DNA from: Isoetes taiwanensis
Taxonomy: Eukaryota > Streptophyta > Lycopodiopsida > Isoetales > Isoetaceae
DNA length: 64,000 nucleotides
Direction: 5' to 3'
NCBI GenBank assembly: GCA_021234155.1
Contig: JAJEKV010000182.1
Coordinates: 62,001-126,000 of the forward strand
Positions 11,831 to 22,290 of the stretch are shown here, piece by piece (position 1 is the stretch's first letter; every line of letters starts with the position of its first letter). A model generated the notes under the pieces. That model saw only the letters and a program-made list of their open reading frames with translations, was not told the origin of the DNA and did no database searches. The translations under genes were made by a program, and so were the position numbers.

Positions 11831-12720
11831 TTACCTACTCTCTTGATTATTCCAAGGGTCCAGCCCACCTTGGAGCAAGCTTCTTGCAATTGCCAATCCC
11901 GAAGCCACCGCTTTCACCTTTATCTTGAGCCATACATCATCTCCAACTTTGAACTCTCTGACTGTTCGATGCTTGTCGGCGATGCTCTTCTGACGACTTC
12001 TTGCTGCTAGCAGATAACCTCGAACTTCTTCCACGAGCTGCTGCATATCGGCCAACATCTGCTGCGAAACTTCTACTTTTGACACCGGGTTGTGCCAAGT
12101 GTCCGAGTTAGGCAATCGATAGCCATAATTGATCATAAATGGCGACATTTGGGATGATTCCCGCTTGGTGCTATTGTATGCAAACTCCACCAAGTGAATA
12201 AATTCTTCCCACATACTTTGCTTATTCCGCATATAGTTTCTTAGCATGTCTTCTAAGATCCCGTTGGTCCGCCTCCGTCCGCCATCCGTCTGAGGATGAT
12301 ACGCCGCGCTCATGGATAGCTTGGTCTGAATCGCCGCAAAGAGGTCTTGCCAAAAGGCACTCATGAACTTCGATCCCCGCCGGAGATAATCTCCCTTGGC
12401 ATGCCATGAAGCCCAAGATCTCTTTGGTGAAGAGCTTTGTCAGATCCATAGTCAGACTCGTGGTCCCGCAAGGCACAAAATGTGCCATCTTTGACAACTT
12501 GTCGATCACTACCATCAAGGCATCCTTGCCTCTCGCCGTTCTTGGGAGTCCCGTGATGAAATCCATGCCGATGACCTCCCACTTAGCGCTTGGCACCGCT
12601 AATGGCTCTAATGCCCCCGAATTAAGTCCGCTCCGCTTTCGCCTCACGGGCATAGCCGACATTCCTTGATGTAGCGAAGCTATTTGCTTCTTCATTCCCC
12701 GCCAATAATAGCCTGCCGCG
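11831..12720 (-). pseudogene. Integrase core of element 1, frameshifted
   Basis: Two overlapping frames (11831-12364, 12222-12695) hold rve-type integrase sequence. GMDFITGLPRTARGKDALMV carries the first catalytic Asp. MSAFWQDLFAAIQTKLSM, AYHPQTDGG and ILEDMLRNYM follow. The expected QTERTN string holding the catalytic Glu is garbled to GRRRTNG by indels. VREFKVGDDVWLKIK leads towards the GPY/F module, which is lost. It is non-functional as read. Confidence 0.85.
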
Positions 12721-12899
12721 CACTTTGAAATATGTTTTCATGAATCCCGCATGGCCAGCTATTGGGCTGTTGCGTGTCATGGAGGATCAACTTCCTTACA
12801 CCTGATGATTCGCACGCACAACTTGTTCTTATGGTATAACAAGTTGCCTTCCTTCTTATAATGCTTGAAGGCCTCCCCTCTTTATCCGTTCTAGCCTCC

Positions 12900-14350
12900 T
12901 TAGAGAGGCTTGCCCATACTTCCCCAAATCCACATCCGCTGGCAAGGACTCTTCAATCTTCTTACCAAAGTCGCCGAGAGCGTCGAAATTGCGTTACAAT
13001 GCACTCTAGTTGTCGTGGATGCCTTGAAAGCGCATCTGCTACCACATTGAGCTTCCCTAACTTGTAGACTATATCAAAGTCATATTCCTCGAGGAACTCC
13101 ATCCATCTCCGCCGCCTCATTGAGGTGTGGTTGCGTGAATACATATTGGAGGCTCATGGCTCAGATCCAATTGGAACTTCCTTCCCAAGAGATAGTGCCT
13201 CCATATTCTTAATGCCCCGACAACCGCAAGCAATTCCCTGATCGTATGCGTTGGGTAGCGGCGTCTCGGCGTCGTTCATCTTTCTCTCGAATCATACGCT
13301 ACCACACGCTCTTCTTGCATAAGCACCGCACCAGTAGCTATCTTACTGTGATCTGTTGCTACAAGCTTATCTTTCTCCTGTCCGCAAGGTCAAGACAAGG
13401 GGCGTGAATTGAGCTTCTTTCAACAATTCAAACCCCTTTTTTGGGCTTTCTTGTGCCAATGCTCTACCCAGTCTTTCACCTTCTCTCGCCCTCGTCAGTC
13501 ATTAATCCGGGCTGCTATCTTAGCAAAGTTCTTCACGAACTTCCCGTAGTACCGCTAGACCGAGAAAACTTCGACCTCGTGCACATTCTTCGCGCCGCCA
13601 ATCAATTATTGCTTCAATCTTGGCGAGGTCCGTCGAGATGCCTTCGCCCGAGATCACATGACCAAGGTATTCCACCTTCTCTCCGCTATAAGTGGCACTT
13701 CGACAACTTGGCGCATAACCGGTGCCTCTTCAACTTCTCTAGCACCTTTCTCAAGTGTTGCACGTGCTCTTCAAGGGATCCGCTATACACCAAAATGTCA
13801 TCAAAAAAAACAATCACAAAGGTGTCCAAGAATTCCACGAAGATATCGCTCATGAGCCTCATGAACGCTAAGGGGCATTTGATAAGTCGAAGGGCATCAC
13901 CGTGAACTCATAATGCCCATACCAAGGCCCCGGCGGCGGTCTTGTGGATATCCTCCTCCTTTATCCGTATCCGATGATAACCTCGACCTTAAGTCGATTT
14001 TGAGAAGATCTTTGCTCCTTGAAGCTGATCCATCAAGTCGCCTCGATCTTGGAAGCGCATACTTGTTCTTAATGGTGTGCTTATTCAACCGCTGTCTATA
14101 GTCTATGCACATCCTCAAGGATCCATCCTTCTTCTTGACAAAAAGAATGGGCGCCCAAACGGCGAGACACTAGGTCTAATGAAACCTAGGTCGAAAGCTC
14201 CCTCGCAATCGCTTCTTCAACTCCGGCAACTCTGCGTTGTCATTCTATATGGAGCCTTGCTTGTAGGCTTTGTTCCCCCTGTTCGAAAAGCTATCTCGCA
14301 CTCGACTCCCCTATAAGGAGGGAGCTGCTTGATCTCATCCGAAAGAGATC
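12900..14350 (-). pseudogene. Reverse transcriptase and RNase H of element 1, fragmented
   Basis: RT pieces are LRMCIDYRQ with [10 protein letters not shown] (about 14050-14110) and an FFDDILV catalytic box on the minus strand near 13785-13829. The RNase H C-terminus is RRRRWMEFLEEYDFDIVY followed by KLNVVADALSR (12962-13130). At least four frame changes separate these landmarks. Confidence 0.85.
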
Positions 14351-14595
14351 GTGGAACTCCGTGATCAACTTAGCTATTTGCTTCCCAGACTTTTGTCGAG
14401 CATCTTGTCTTCCTTGCTTCCTTCCAATTCCGGCTCACTAATCTCAAGCTTGAAGATGTATGCTACTTGCTCACTCTTGATGCACTTGAACAGCCGTTTA
14501 GAAGACATGCACTACATGATGGGAACAACTTCTTTACCTGTTATCTCAATGATCTTGTCGTCGGGTGTTGGGAAGGTCACCTTCCGCTTCCACAA

Positions 14596-14946
14596 TCAAT
14601 AATGGCCCCTCGCTGGTCCAAGGTACTCCATACCTATTATCAAGTCGTATTTGCCGATGCCCATTACCTCTGCCCCCATCTGGATCTTAATCCCCGGCAA
14701 GTCGATGTCAAAGTTGATTCTTTTACCTGCCGTCTGCCTTACTGCTCCACTTGCTAAGACAACGGGCCTTGGCTTTGACTTTAATGGTTTCAACTTCAAC
14801 ATTTGAACCATTCTGGGAGATGCAAAGTTATGGCTACTTCCCGAATCTATCAGGACTATAAATGACTTGGCCTTGGCCTTTCCCACTGTGGAAATTACTT
14901 TATACCGGCTCTCTTGCTCAGATCTATTGCGGCAAAGATATGACAC
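14596..14946 (-). pseudogene. Retropepsin of element 1
   Basis: The 116-codon frame has the aspartic protease active site FIVLIDSGSSHNFASPRMV and the later DLIIGMEYL, which corresponds to the ILGMDWL motif of gypsy proteases. It sits between the gag knuckle and RT, as expected. Confidence 0.85.
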
Positions 14947-16330
14947 TCACCCTGAATGTAGTCGCGCCTCCTCGCCGTCGCCGTCGACCAAAGTGTCCCA
15001 ATCTCCCAACTCGCTCTAGGCCTGCACTCATGACATATGGGCGCTCACGCCCCCTATGGCCTGGCTGGAAACACACAAGCAAAGCCGCTTTTGCACTCTG
15101 TCTCTTCTCCTTGGGCATGGCCTCGCGAAGGGATCGCACCGCTTTGGAGTAGTTTGCCCCTTCCCCGCTTGTCTTTGAAAGACACCTTGCTTCTTCTCCC
15201 CGCCGCTTCCCTTGATTGCCACTATATGGGGCTCTAGCTGGCCCCTGGCCGGCTGGCCCCTCGGCCGAAACCGCCGGCTGCCTTTGCCTTTATCTTGGTA
15301 ATATCGCTGCCTCGCCTCGCTTATTCTCGAGGTCCTGCTCTTTGCAAACTTATTGCCTTGGACTCCGCCGATCATCGTTCTCGGGTTTATTGCCCTTACA
15401 AGCTTGCGGATCTCCTCATTCGGACCTTCAATGTAGCTTTCCACTTTGCGTGCTTCTCACCTAACTTTGGCACATACAAAACCTTAGCCTCATAAATTCC
15501 TCTCTCAGATATTTAAATCTGACTTGACTTGTTGCCTTGCCGCAACCCGTAGAACTCTAACAGATCATACTGACTTGTGTTCTCTTGGGGGCGTAATGGC
15601 GCTTTGAAGGCTTTAGCAAACTTCTTGAACCCGCAAGCATCCCCGCTTAAGCCATGAGCCTTGGCATAGCCCTTCCACCAAATGCGTACGCTCCCTTCAG
15701 TTCATTTTGTTGCCACCCCCTTTATCCTTATCCTTCATACCATAGGCATTGCCGTTTAAGCTCATCTCGTCAAGCCAAGCCTCTGCCTCCATGCGACCTC
15801 GTTCTCGCTGAGAATTGCTCGAGCTTCCCGGCCTTCCAAACATTTCCCAATGCGTAGTCTACTTTCTTTCCTGTAGTCGAGGTTCTTGTGTCCCTTTTGT
15901 CGTCCGTCCGGTGGTTCCTCGCCTTTCGCCCGCTTCGGACTTGGTTACGCTTCTTCTTCTTCCTCGAGTCGGTCTTGAATCGAAGCTTGAGTCGGAGGAG
16001 TCCGAGATGGGGACCTTCCTCTCTTGCTCCTCTTCTTGTCTCTATCTGTTCTCCGAAAGCTGATGCTTGCGGCAGATTGAGCGTTACCCACCGAACACGC
16101 TCCACCCGCCAGCGGCTAGCAAGGCCTTTATCCGCTTCAGGTCCGTCCTCATTTGCGATATTTCTTCTTACGGGGTCATTTGTCCAAATTCTTCAAGCAG
16201 GTTCCTTGCCGGGCGTGGCCTGGGCGGGCTCTGTTCCCCTGTAAGTTCCCGCAGTTGTCGTTCTCCCGCGCTCAGGCCTCTAGCTGCATACACAAGTGGT
16301 TCATATCTACATGGTTAGTTTTCCTTGCTT
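14924..16330 (-). pseudogene. Gag of element 1 with damaged zinc knuckle
   Basis: The frame 15770-16105 ends KKVDYALGNVWKAGKLEQFS, matching element 2 gag (KKVDSAMSNVWKTRKLGQFS). A gag segment with YGMKDKD lies near 15730. The knuckle near 15060 reads LVCFQPGHRGRERPY, which has lost one or two of the zinc-binding Cys seen in element 2 (CFRCFQPGHRTHDC). Several frameshifts are present. Confidence 0.75.
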
Positions 16331-16449
16331 TCTTGCATTATTTATGTTTGTTGGCATGGTTGAGGGACACAAAATATATCAACAAAACATTTATAGTGCA
16401 AGAGAATGTTATATTTATATTTTATATTACACTAATACAAGAAATTGCA

Positions 16450-17739
16450 ACTACTTGCTAATCATTTCATTGATGCCTGTGAAGATGGATTATCCTCCAG
16501 AACTTTTTCACTTGGGCCGTTCCCCAATCAATGGCCCAAGTTCCTAAGGACATTGGTCCGAGATCCACCCCGTAATGCTCTTGCTAAATCTTCTATTCTC
16601 ATGGGTGGGAGGTATAAGCCGCCACCACCGGTCTTGCTCGCCACCAGAAGGTATGGCGGTCGAAGACGCCGAGTGCTACCGCTCTCTTCACCGTGATTGC
16701 ATACTCGGTGTTAAGGGGTAGCCGTGCATGCCGGCCCAATCCCGAGAGTGCAATCAGCAATGATACTCCTTCCTCGCCTGGGGGTGAACTTGCGGTGGAT
16801 AACCGCTATTCTTCCATCCATCGCCAGCGCGGGGTAATAGCGTAGTGACTGTCGCTAGAGACGGGTCCTCGCCACTCGGTATCCAGCTCGGTTCGCTCAA
16901 ATCATCAACCTCCACCGTGGTGAGCTCCCCTCAGAAGTCTCCGATCAAGGAAGCCCTCCCGAGGTCGGTCGCTTTGTCCTATCCCGGAGGTGCCGCGGAC
17001 GAAGCTTCCCGCTAGGATGTTTGAGGTCGCATAGCGATCCCCATCTGTTCCTGAAGAGCAAGGAACTCCTCCTCCGGGCCGGGTAGCTTGTTCTCAAGCC
17101 TTTATGCGCCTCCATAATCACCTCGATATTGCCAGAGGCTTGGATGCCGGAGGTAAACTCTCCCCGCGTAAGTGTCGGCTTCCCTTACTTGGAGGGGAAG
17201 TCGGACTCTCTGACGATGAAGTCGCCCAAGTCTGTTCTTCGGAGTTGGTGCAGCAACTCTTCAGGTCGGTACTCCCTTTCCCCTCGCACTCCGAGGTTTT
17301 GAATGTCGCTTAGGAGCGAAACTCCTGACCTTCGACTATAATGGGAGCTAGGCTTGTGATGCCTAACCCGAGGGGTGGCGCTGACTCACGAGAGTCTCCC
17401 GGCTTCTTCGGGTCTTGCCCTCTGCTCAAAAACTGTCGCCGCTCCTCCGCTAGGTCGAAGCTCGACATCGCCTTCCCTCCTCCTCGATTCCTGTTCATCC
17501 GAAGTCTTCTTCCTTCCCTTCCCTGCCCCGCTCATACCGTGTGAGGAGCCGTTGTTCTCCGCTATGGCTAATGGGTCCACGCCCATGGGGAATGGAGGTT
17601 TCCCCACGGTGTTCTCGCACGGTGGGTAAGAAAGATTGCCGTATTGTTGAAAGAGAAGTACTTGGTCCCGCTGGATTAGGACCATTGGCTCGGGTGTGCG
17701 GTGCGCTTTGTTTGTGAGGTATTTGGCGATGTTCGACAT
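16450..17739 (-). pseudogene. Element 1 ORF2 (unknown, conserved with element 2)
   Basis: The frames 17386-17739 and 17310-17498 share LGITSLAPIIVEGQEF with GITALTPVIIDGEEYIF of element 2 ORF2. DNA near 16740-16800 matches element 2 near 43925-43985. No known domain is recognised. It lies between the H3-like ORF and gag, as in element 2. Confidence 0.6.
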
Positions 17740-18294
17740 CGCCTAATGCCGCCTGCGGGGACCGCCTAGGAACAAAATATCCTACACAAGGGGGAGTTGC
17801 ACTAGCGCCGGGTTCTACCCTAGCTTGGAACTCAGATCAAGACTCTACTATAAGCCGGGTCGCGTGCAAGGTTGCTTGGACGCCTACCTCCTTCCCCAAG
17901 ATCCGAAGATTTGGTCGACGCCGGCTCTCCAAGAAGATGAGCGCCGGGCGCTGTACCATCTCTGAAAATCAGAAGTTGCCATTGATTAATTGCAGAAGAG
18001 GGTAACAAACGGTTACAAGAGCGCCTCAGGGAATTGGGAAATCGGCTAGAAGGGCAGGAGCAGATTTGTAGGGTGCTATCTGAGAAATGACGGGTCTATT
18101 TATAGAAAAGGGGGAAACCCTAATTTTTGGATGACTTGAAAATTTCCTAGGATTGGGTAATTCTAACTTATCTGAGGTCAAAATAGGAGTTTGAGGACTA
18201 TAGGAGATGCTTGAACAAGGCTAGGTTACCTAAAAGATGCTATGCAGTAGGTTGAAGGTGACTTTGACAAGTCCTGGTGAAGAAATGGTAAGAG

Positions 18295-18361
18295 GTCTCA
18301 CAGCTTGCGCCTCGCTTCAAAACTAACTTTTTGTTTTGCGACCAAGCGCGAGCTGTGAGAC
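18295..18361. promoter_or_regulatory. Element 1 hairpin H1
   Basis: A 67-nt imperfect palindrome: left arm GTCTCACAGCTTGCGC and right arm GCGCGAGCTGTGAGAC pair over 16 positions with one mismatch. It lies between the stop of the H3-like ORF and ORF2. Confidence 0.85.
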
Positions 18362-18493
18362 ATCAGTCTCATTTCGATCAAAGGTGTCCAACTTGGGTAA
18401 ACTAAAGGTGTAAGGGTGATGGGCTCACCAAATTAGGCAGAATCGACCCCTTATTTGGTCAATTTGGAGCTGTTTTGGTCAAGTTTGGGCGAG

Positions 18494-18560
18494 GTCTCAC
18501 AGCTTGCGCCTCGCTTCAATACTAACTTTTTGTTTTGCGACGAGGCGCGAGCTGTGAGAC
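18494..18560. promoter_or_regulatory. Element 1 hairpin H2
   Basis: A second 67-nt copy of the same palindrome, 199 bp from the first, with the same arms and a nearly identical loop. The sequence between the copies is not repeated. Confidence 0.85.
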
Positions 18561-18707
18561 ATCATGTCTCTCGGCTCCCAAATGTCCTATTTCACTGAAA
18601 TAAAAGCTAAAACTTATTAATTTGCTCTAATTAACCAAGTTTATGTCATCAAGGTACACAAAATTGCTCTATATTACAAAATTTTTAATTATTTACAACA
18701 AAAGTTT

Positions 18708-19964
18708 CTAAGGGCGTTCTCCCTTAATGCGGGTCGCAAGACTCATGTCTTGTCGCATTAAGGTTACCCGCTTGGCGTGGATAGTGCAGGCTGTTGAATC
18801 TTCAAAATGTTGCACTATCTTTGCCTCACCGCCTCTTGCATTGCCGCCAGCCTCGTCCGCGTGACTCTAAAGTCTGCTTCAGGGCCTCTGCATCACTTCA
18901 CGCACCAACCGAAGCTTAAGGGGGGCACGGGGATTAGGAGACCGAGCTGCGCTGAAGTGTCTAATCTCCCTTAACGCTCTTCTCTCCACCTCTTTCCTAT
19001 CAGCTTTCTTCCTGGGTGGCGGCTTGGGAACCTTGTGCTTCGGTGGTGGCGGTCTTAAGGTTTGCTGCTTTGTTGGTCGCCCTCCCTCGATGAACCTAAC
19101 CCTGTTTTCTTCATAATATTTGTTGTAGGCCTCCCATTTCTTCATGTAGGCCTCGTGGCTCTCTCATCTTTCTCTCAGATATCTTCACCCTCGGGTTGGT
19201 GACCTAGGCTTCCCGGTGGGTCGTGGTTTGCTTCTTTCTATCCCATGCCTGTACTTTCGGGGGCTTCGCACTTGGTCTTGGCTGGGGTTGCTTTCAGTGC
19301 CGGGCTTTCCGGTACTTCCCCTTTCGTCGCTGGGTGCTTGGAAGAGCTTCCACCTGCAGCATTAGGGTTGAAGTCCTCCTCCTCCTAGAAGAGTCGTCGG
19401 AGGGGTTTGGGGGTTCGTCAGGTTGCCGCTCCTTGATGATAATATTGGGGTTCGGCCTCTTCCTTGGCGGCGGTCCTTCGTTCTCCTTATGCCGACCACG
19501 AACTTCCCTTTCTCTTTCTTCTTTTCTTCCTGCTGCCTTTTGTTCTTCTTCCTTCCTTTTCCTCTTTTTGTCTTCCCTTCTCTTCACGCGGCCAGTTTCT
19601 TTCGATGAACCTTCTAAGGTTCACGCTACCTCCCGCCTCCGGACACATCACTTGCTCATCCCCGCCGAGGATCTCCGGTGGGTGCGTCCCAATGGTCTCG
19701 CTTGTTCTGTTTGTTGGATCTCCCTGCTCTATTTCTTCATACACCTCCCTCGTCTCCTCGTCCATGGAGTTCGGTGATGTGGCCTCGTCTCTGCTACGCT
19801 GGCGATTGAAGCCCTCAATCAGATCGGACGTGTCTTGCTCCTCGTCCGAAGGCTAACGACCCCCCTCTCGCGAGCCTCTCACGGCATCTTTCGAATGATC
19901 TCCCTCCAAGCGGGTGGCTTCGCCGGGCGACGCTTCCTTGCGGGCCCTGCTTGGTTCGGGCCAT
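18708..19964 (-). pseudogene. Histone H3-like ORF of element 1, frameshifted
   Basis: The ATG at 19962-19964 opens MARTKQGPQG, the start of the histone H3 tail; this frame stops after about 50 codons. Charged low-complexity sequence follows in other frames (19294-19765). The frame 18879-19145 has the linker W..YN.YYEEN and EGGRPTKQ shared with element 2, then RRALREIRHFS (H3 alpha-N) and LVREVMQ (alpha-1). Further frames give ADFRVT (loop 1), then [23 protein letters not shown] and ATRIKGERP with a stop at 18708-18710. Canonical H3 ends RRIRGERA, so the C-terminus is kept to the last residues. At least three frame changes are needed to read it. Being present in a diverged element argues that the gene is old in this lineage. 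Confidence 0.88.
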
Positions 19965-20180
19965 GCTTTACGGATCGTCAATCGGATAAAAGCGCCCAGA
20001 AAGATCGCCTAAGTTGGGAAGAGAGCGGATTTCTAGGGCTTGGACCTAAAAAAATGAGGGGGTTCTCATCTATTTATAGCTTGGGGAATTTTAGGTCAAA
20101 ACTCAAGTTGCTCATTTTAACATGCTAAGGCACCAACTTATCTAAAACTTATACTTATTTCAGACTTTTTCTATTTATTG

Positions 20181-20247
20181 GTCTCACAACTTAGCGCCTC
20201 GTTCCAATACTAATGTTTAGTTTTGCGACCAGTCGCGAGCTGTGAGA
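20181..20247. promoter_or_regulatory. Element 1 hairpin H3 (leader)
   Basis: A weaker copy of the 67-nt palindrome (GTCTCACAACTTAGCGC with TCGCGAGCTGTGAGAG), between the primer site and the H3-like ORF. Confidence 0.7.
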
Positions 20248-20374
20248 GATCTCATACATTTCTAGGGTTTTTAGGTAATTAAAACATGCTATTCTAGCTA
20301 ATTCCTACCTTAGAATTAGCCTTACCACATTATTTTTTCTCAAATTCATCATGTTTTGGTGTTCTTGGCTCGAT

Positions 20375-20443
20375 GTCTCACAAATTATGCCTTCGCTTCA
20401 AAACAAAATTTTAGTTCTCATGACCACCGCCGAAATGTGAGAC
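20375..20443. promoter_or_regulatory. Element 1 hairpin H4 (leader, decayed)
   Basis: The most degraded copy: outer arms GTCTCACAAATT and AAATGTGAGAC still pair, while the inner GC part is lost. Confidence 0.6.
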
Positions 20444-20633
20444 CACCTCACTTGGAAAATTTTGGCTCATTCTTTTTAATCTTGTTAAATTCCAATTCAC
20501 TTAATTGTTACTAGCTTAGCATAAACTACAAAGGTGAGAAAAAATTTTTCCCACTTTTCGAGGCTTGAGGATCCTATCAAGTTAGTACTCATCGGGAACA
20601 TGGTCGCTTTTTGCTCTTGGTCTCCAAGAACAT

Positions 20634-20645
20634 TGCTCGATACCA
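20634..20645 (-). promoter_or_regulatory. Element 1 primer binding site
   Basis: GCTCGATACCA next to the 5' LTR is the complement of TGGTATC.GAGC, the initiator-tRNA-Met site with one base missing compared with element 2. It fixes the orientation of the element. Confidence 0.8.
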
Positions 20646-22209
20646 CCGCGGACGCCCCCTACTCGTGATACGGTGCTCTCACCGTACACAAACAGAGTTC
20701 TTCCCCACACCAGCTCCATGCCGATACAGGGCCCTCCACATATCATCAGACCGTAACGAGTCCCAAAGTGGGAAGAGTGAAGGTGTCATTCTACCCCTCT
20801 CCCTCGGGCCTACCTAGTCATGGAAGCGTAAACATACATGTCGTTACTCAACATAATCCTCCATCCACCCGGAAAGGGTGGTATATCAACATCTACAGAG
20901 ACAAGGGTCAGACATCACATAGGGAATCCTACCCAAGGCTCGCACTCAAGGGGTGACTGACGCTTTGGGTCTCCAGAGTTCATTGCGCATGCAATTCATG
21001 GCAATGGATTTGGCGCATAAGAACATGGCATAGGGTTGTCCACTCCATCCGCCCCTCCCCCCGGCACACTTTGCGAGTAGGCTGAAAAGTGTTGGGACTG
21101 ATCAGAGCCCGGCCGGTGCATAGCCGGGGGCTATTCCCGGTCTCATCCTCCCAGCCCGATGGGGCAGGTAGGGATCACTCCCTCCGTGAGATCTACATGC
21201 CGACTCAAGGTGACTAGAGGGCCACCGCCTTGCCGTTCGACCGAACCCCACTGGAAAGTGTACACCACTTCCGCGGGTGTCGAGCCCATGCCTTACCCGC
21301 ACTTTCGGTGGTGAGCCATTAGACCTAGTCACACCGATCCCCTGGTAGGCTTTTTACACACCGGGGGATCATTCAGAGTCGAACATGAACCTCCTTCTTA
21401 GCCAGCTGGCCCCTTCACCCACAACAACTGTGTGTGGCTCTTGTACACGTGCCTAATCTACAAAGTGTGCTAGAGAGGCTATTCTAGGAGCATCAACTAC
21501 AAGCTTTAGGGCCTCTACCCCCTTCCCCATACAAGGAGTTCCGCAGAGATACATCATCCAAATACATCATGGAAGAACTAAAGAACTAGATCTAATCATA
21601 GAGTTAGGTTCTTTAGTTAGTGTCCGAGATCTACGATCTAGATAGTTTATGGGCAATTTAATAGTCTAACCCTACCGATTCTATGACTAGAAGACGGTTT
21701 AAGCTATTAAATTGACCAAATACCCCATCCTTGAGTGGCTCCTCCCCGACCGAAGTTCAACCATCCTCACGGCTGGAAATGAATTCAGGGGAACTGATGG
21801 CGCAATTAATTCAAATGCCTGGGGAGGCGGTTTTGGCTCCCGGGCAGCCAAACCGAGCTCTAAAAACGCTAAGGACGAAAAACTAGCAAGCTAGGGTTTT
21901 CCTACCCTAAATAGACATGGGGTTTAGGCTAGGGTTTCCAATTACCCAATTTGGCATGTGGGATAATTGGAAAGGCCCCACTTGCCTTTAATGGCTAGGT
22001 GGCAAAATATGCCAACATGGAAAGGTGTGCCCTCATTAATGTGCACATGTGCACATTAATAATATATGAACACTCCTAGCAAGTTGCCCCTAGGGCTACT
22101 TACACTGCTATCCGCTGGCGCATACGCCGGTCGGAGTGGCGTGTACGCTGGATTCGGCAAGATGATGATATCGCCTTGGGACCGTATACCGTCTTTGCCG
22201 AACGCCACA
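20646..22209 (-). repeat. Element 1 5' LTR
   Basis: It matches 9055-10616. Its first bases are CGCGGACG instead of TGTGACG; it ends GCCACA. A TATA-like CTATTTAGG on the element strand lies near 21909. The 80 bp to its right (22210-22290) are neither LTR nor family A. Confidence 0.88.
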
Positions 22210-22290
22210 GGGGATTCTGCTGTGGATCAACGCTCTACCTTTCAAACGTATAATAATAATGGTATTTTGCGGGGTGAACAACTCCACAGA

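Larger units (their letters stand above)
9055..22209 (-). mobile_element. Element 1: decayed Ty3/gypsy chromovirus encoding an H3-like protein
   Basis: This is an LTR retrotransposon of about 13.2 kb in reverse orientation. Both ends carry similar LTRs (9055-10616 and 20646-22209). A tRNA-iMet-type primer site abuts the right LTR, and a pyrimidine tract (polypurine on the element strand) abuts the left. Reading on the minus strand, the order is H3-like ORF, hairpins, unknown ORF2, gag with zinc knuckle, protease, RT, RNase H, integrase, chromodomain. Almost every domain is frameshifted. The flanks (TCGAT on the left, GGGGA on the right) do not form a target duplication, so one end may be rearranged. 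Gene order and protein sequences show it is a diverged relative of element 2. Confidence 0.92.

Noticed and set aside
18295-20443. The GTCTCACAGC hairpins as a CRISPR array
   Set aside because: Only two plus two copies, spaced about 200 bp apart inside a plant retrotransposon; no spacers or cas genes.
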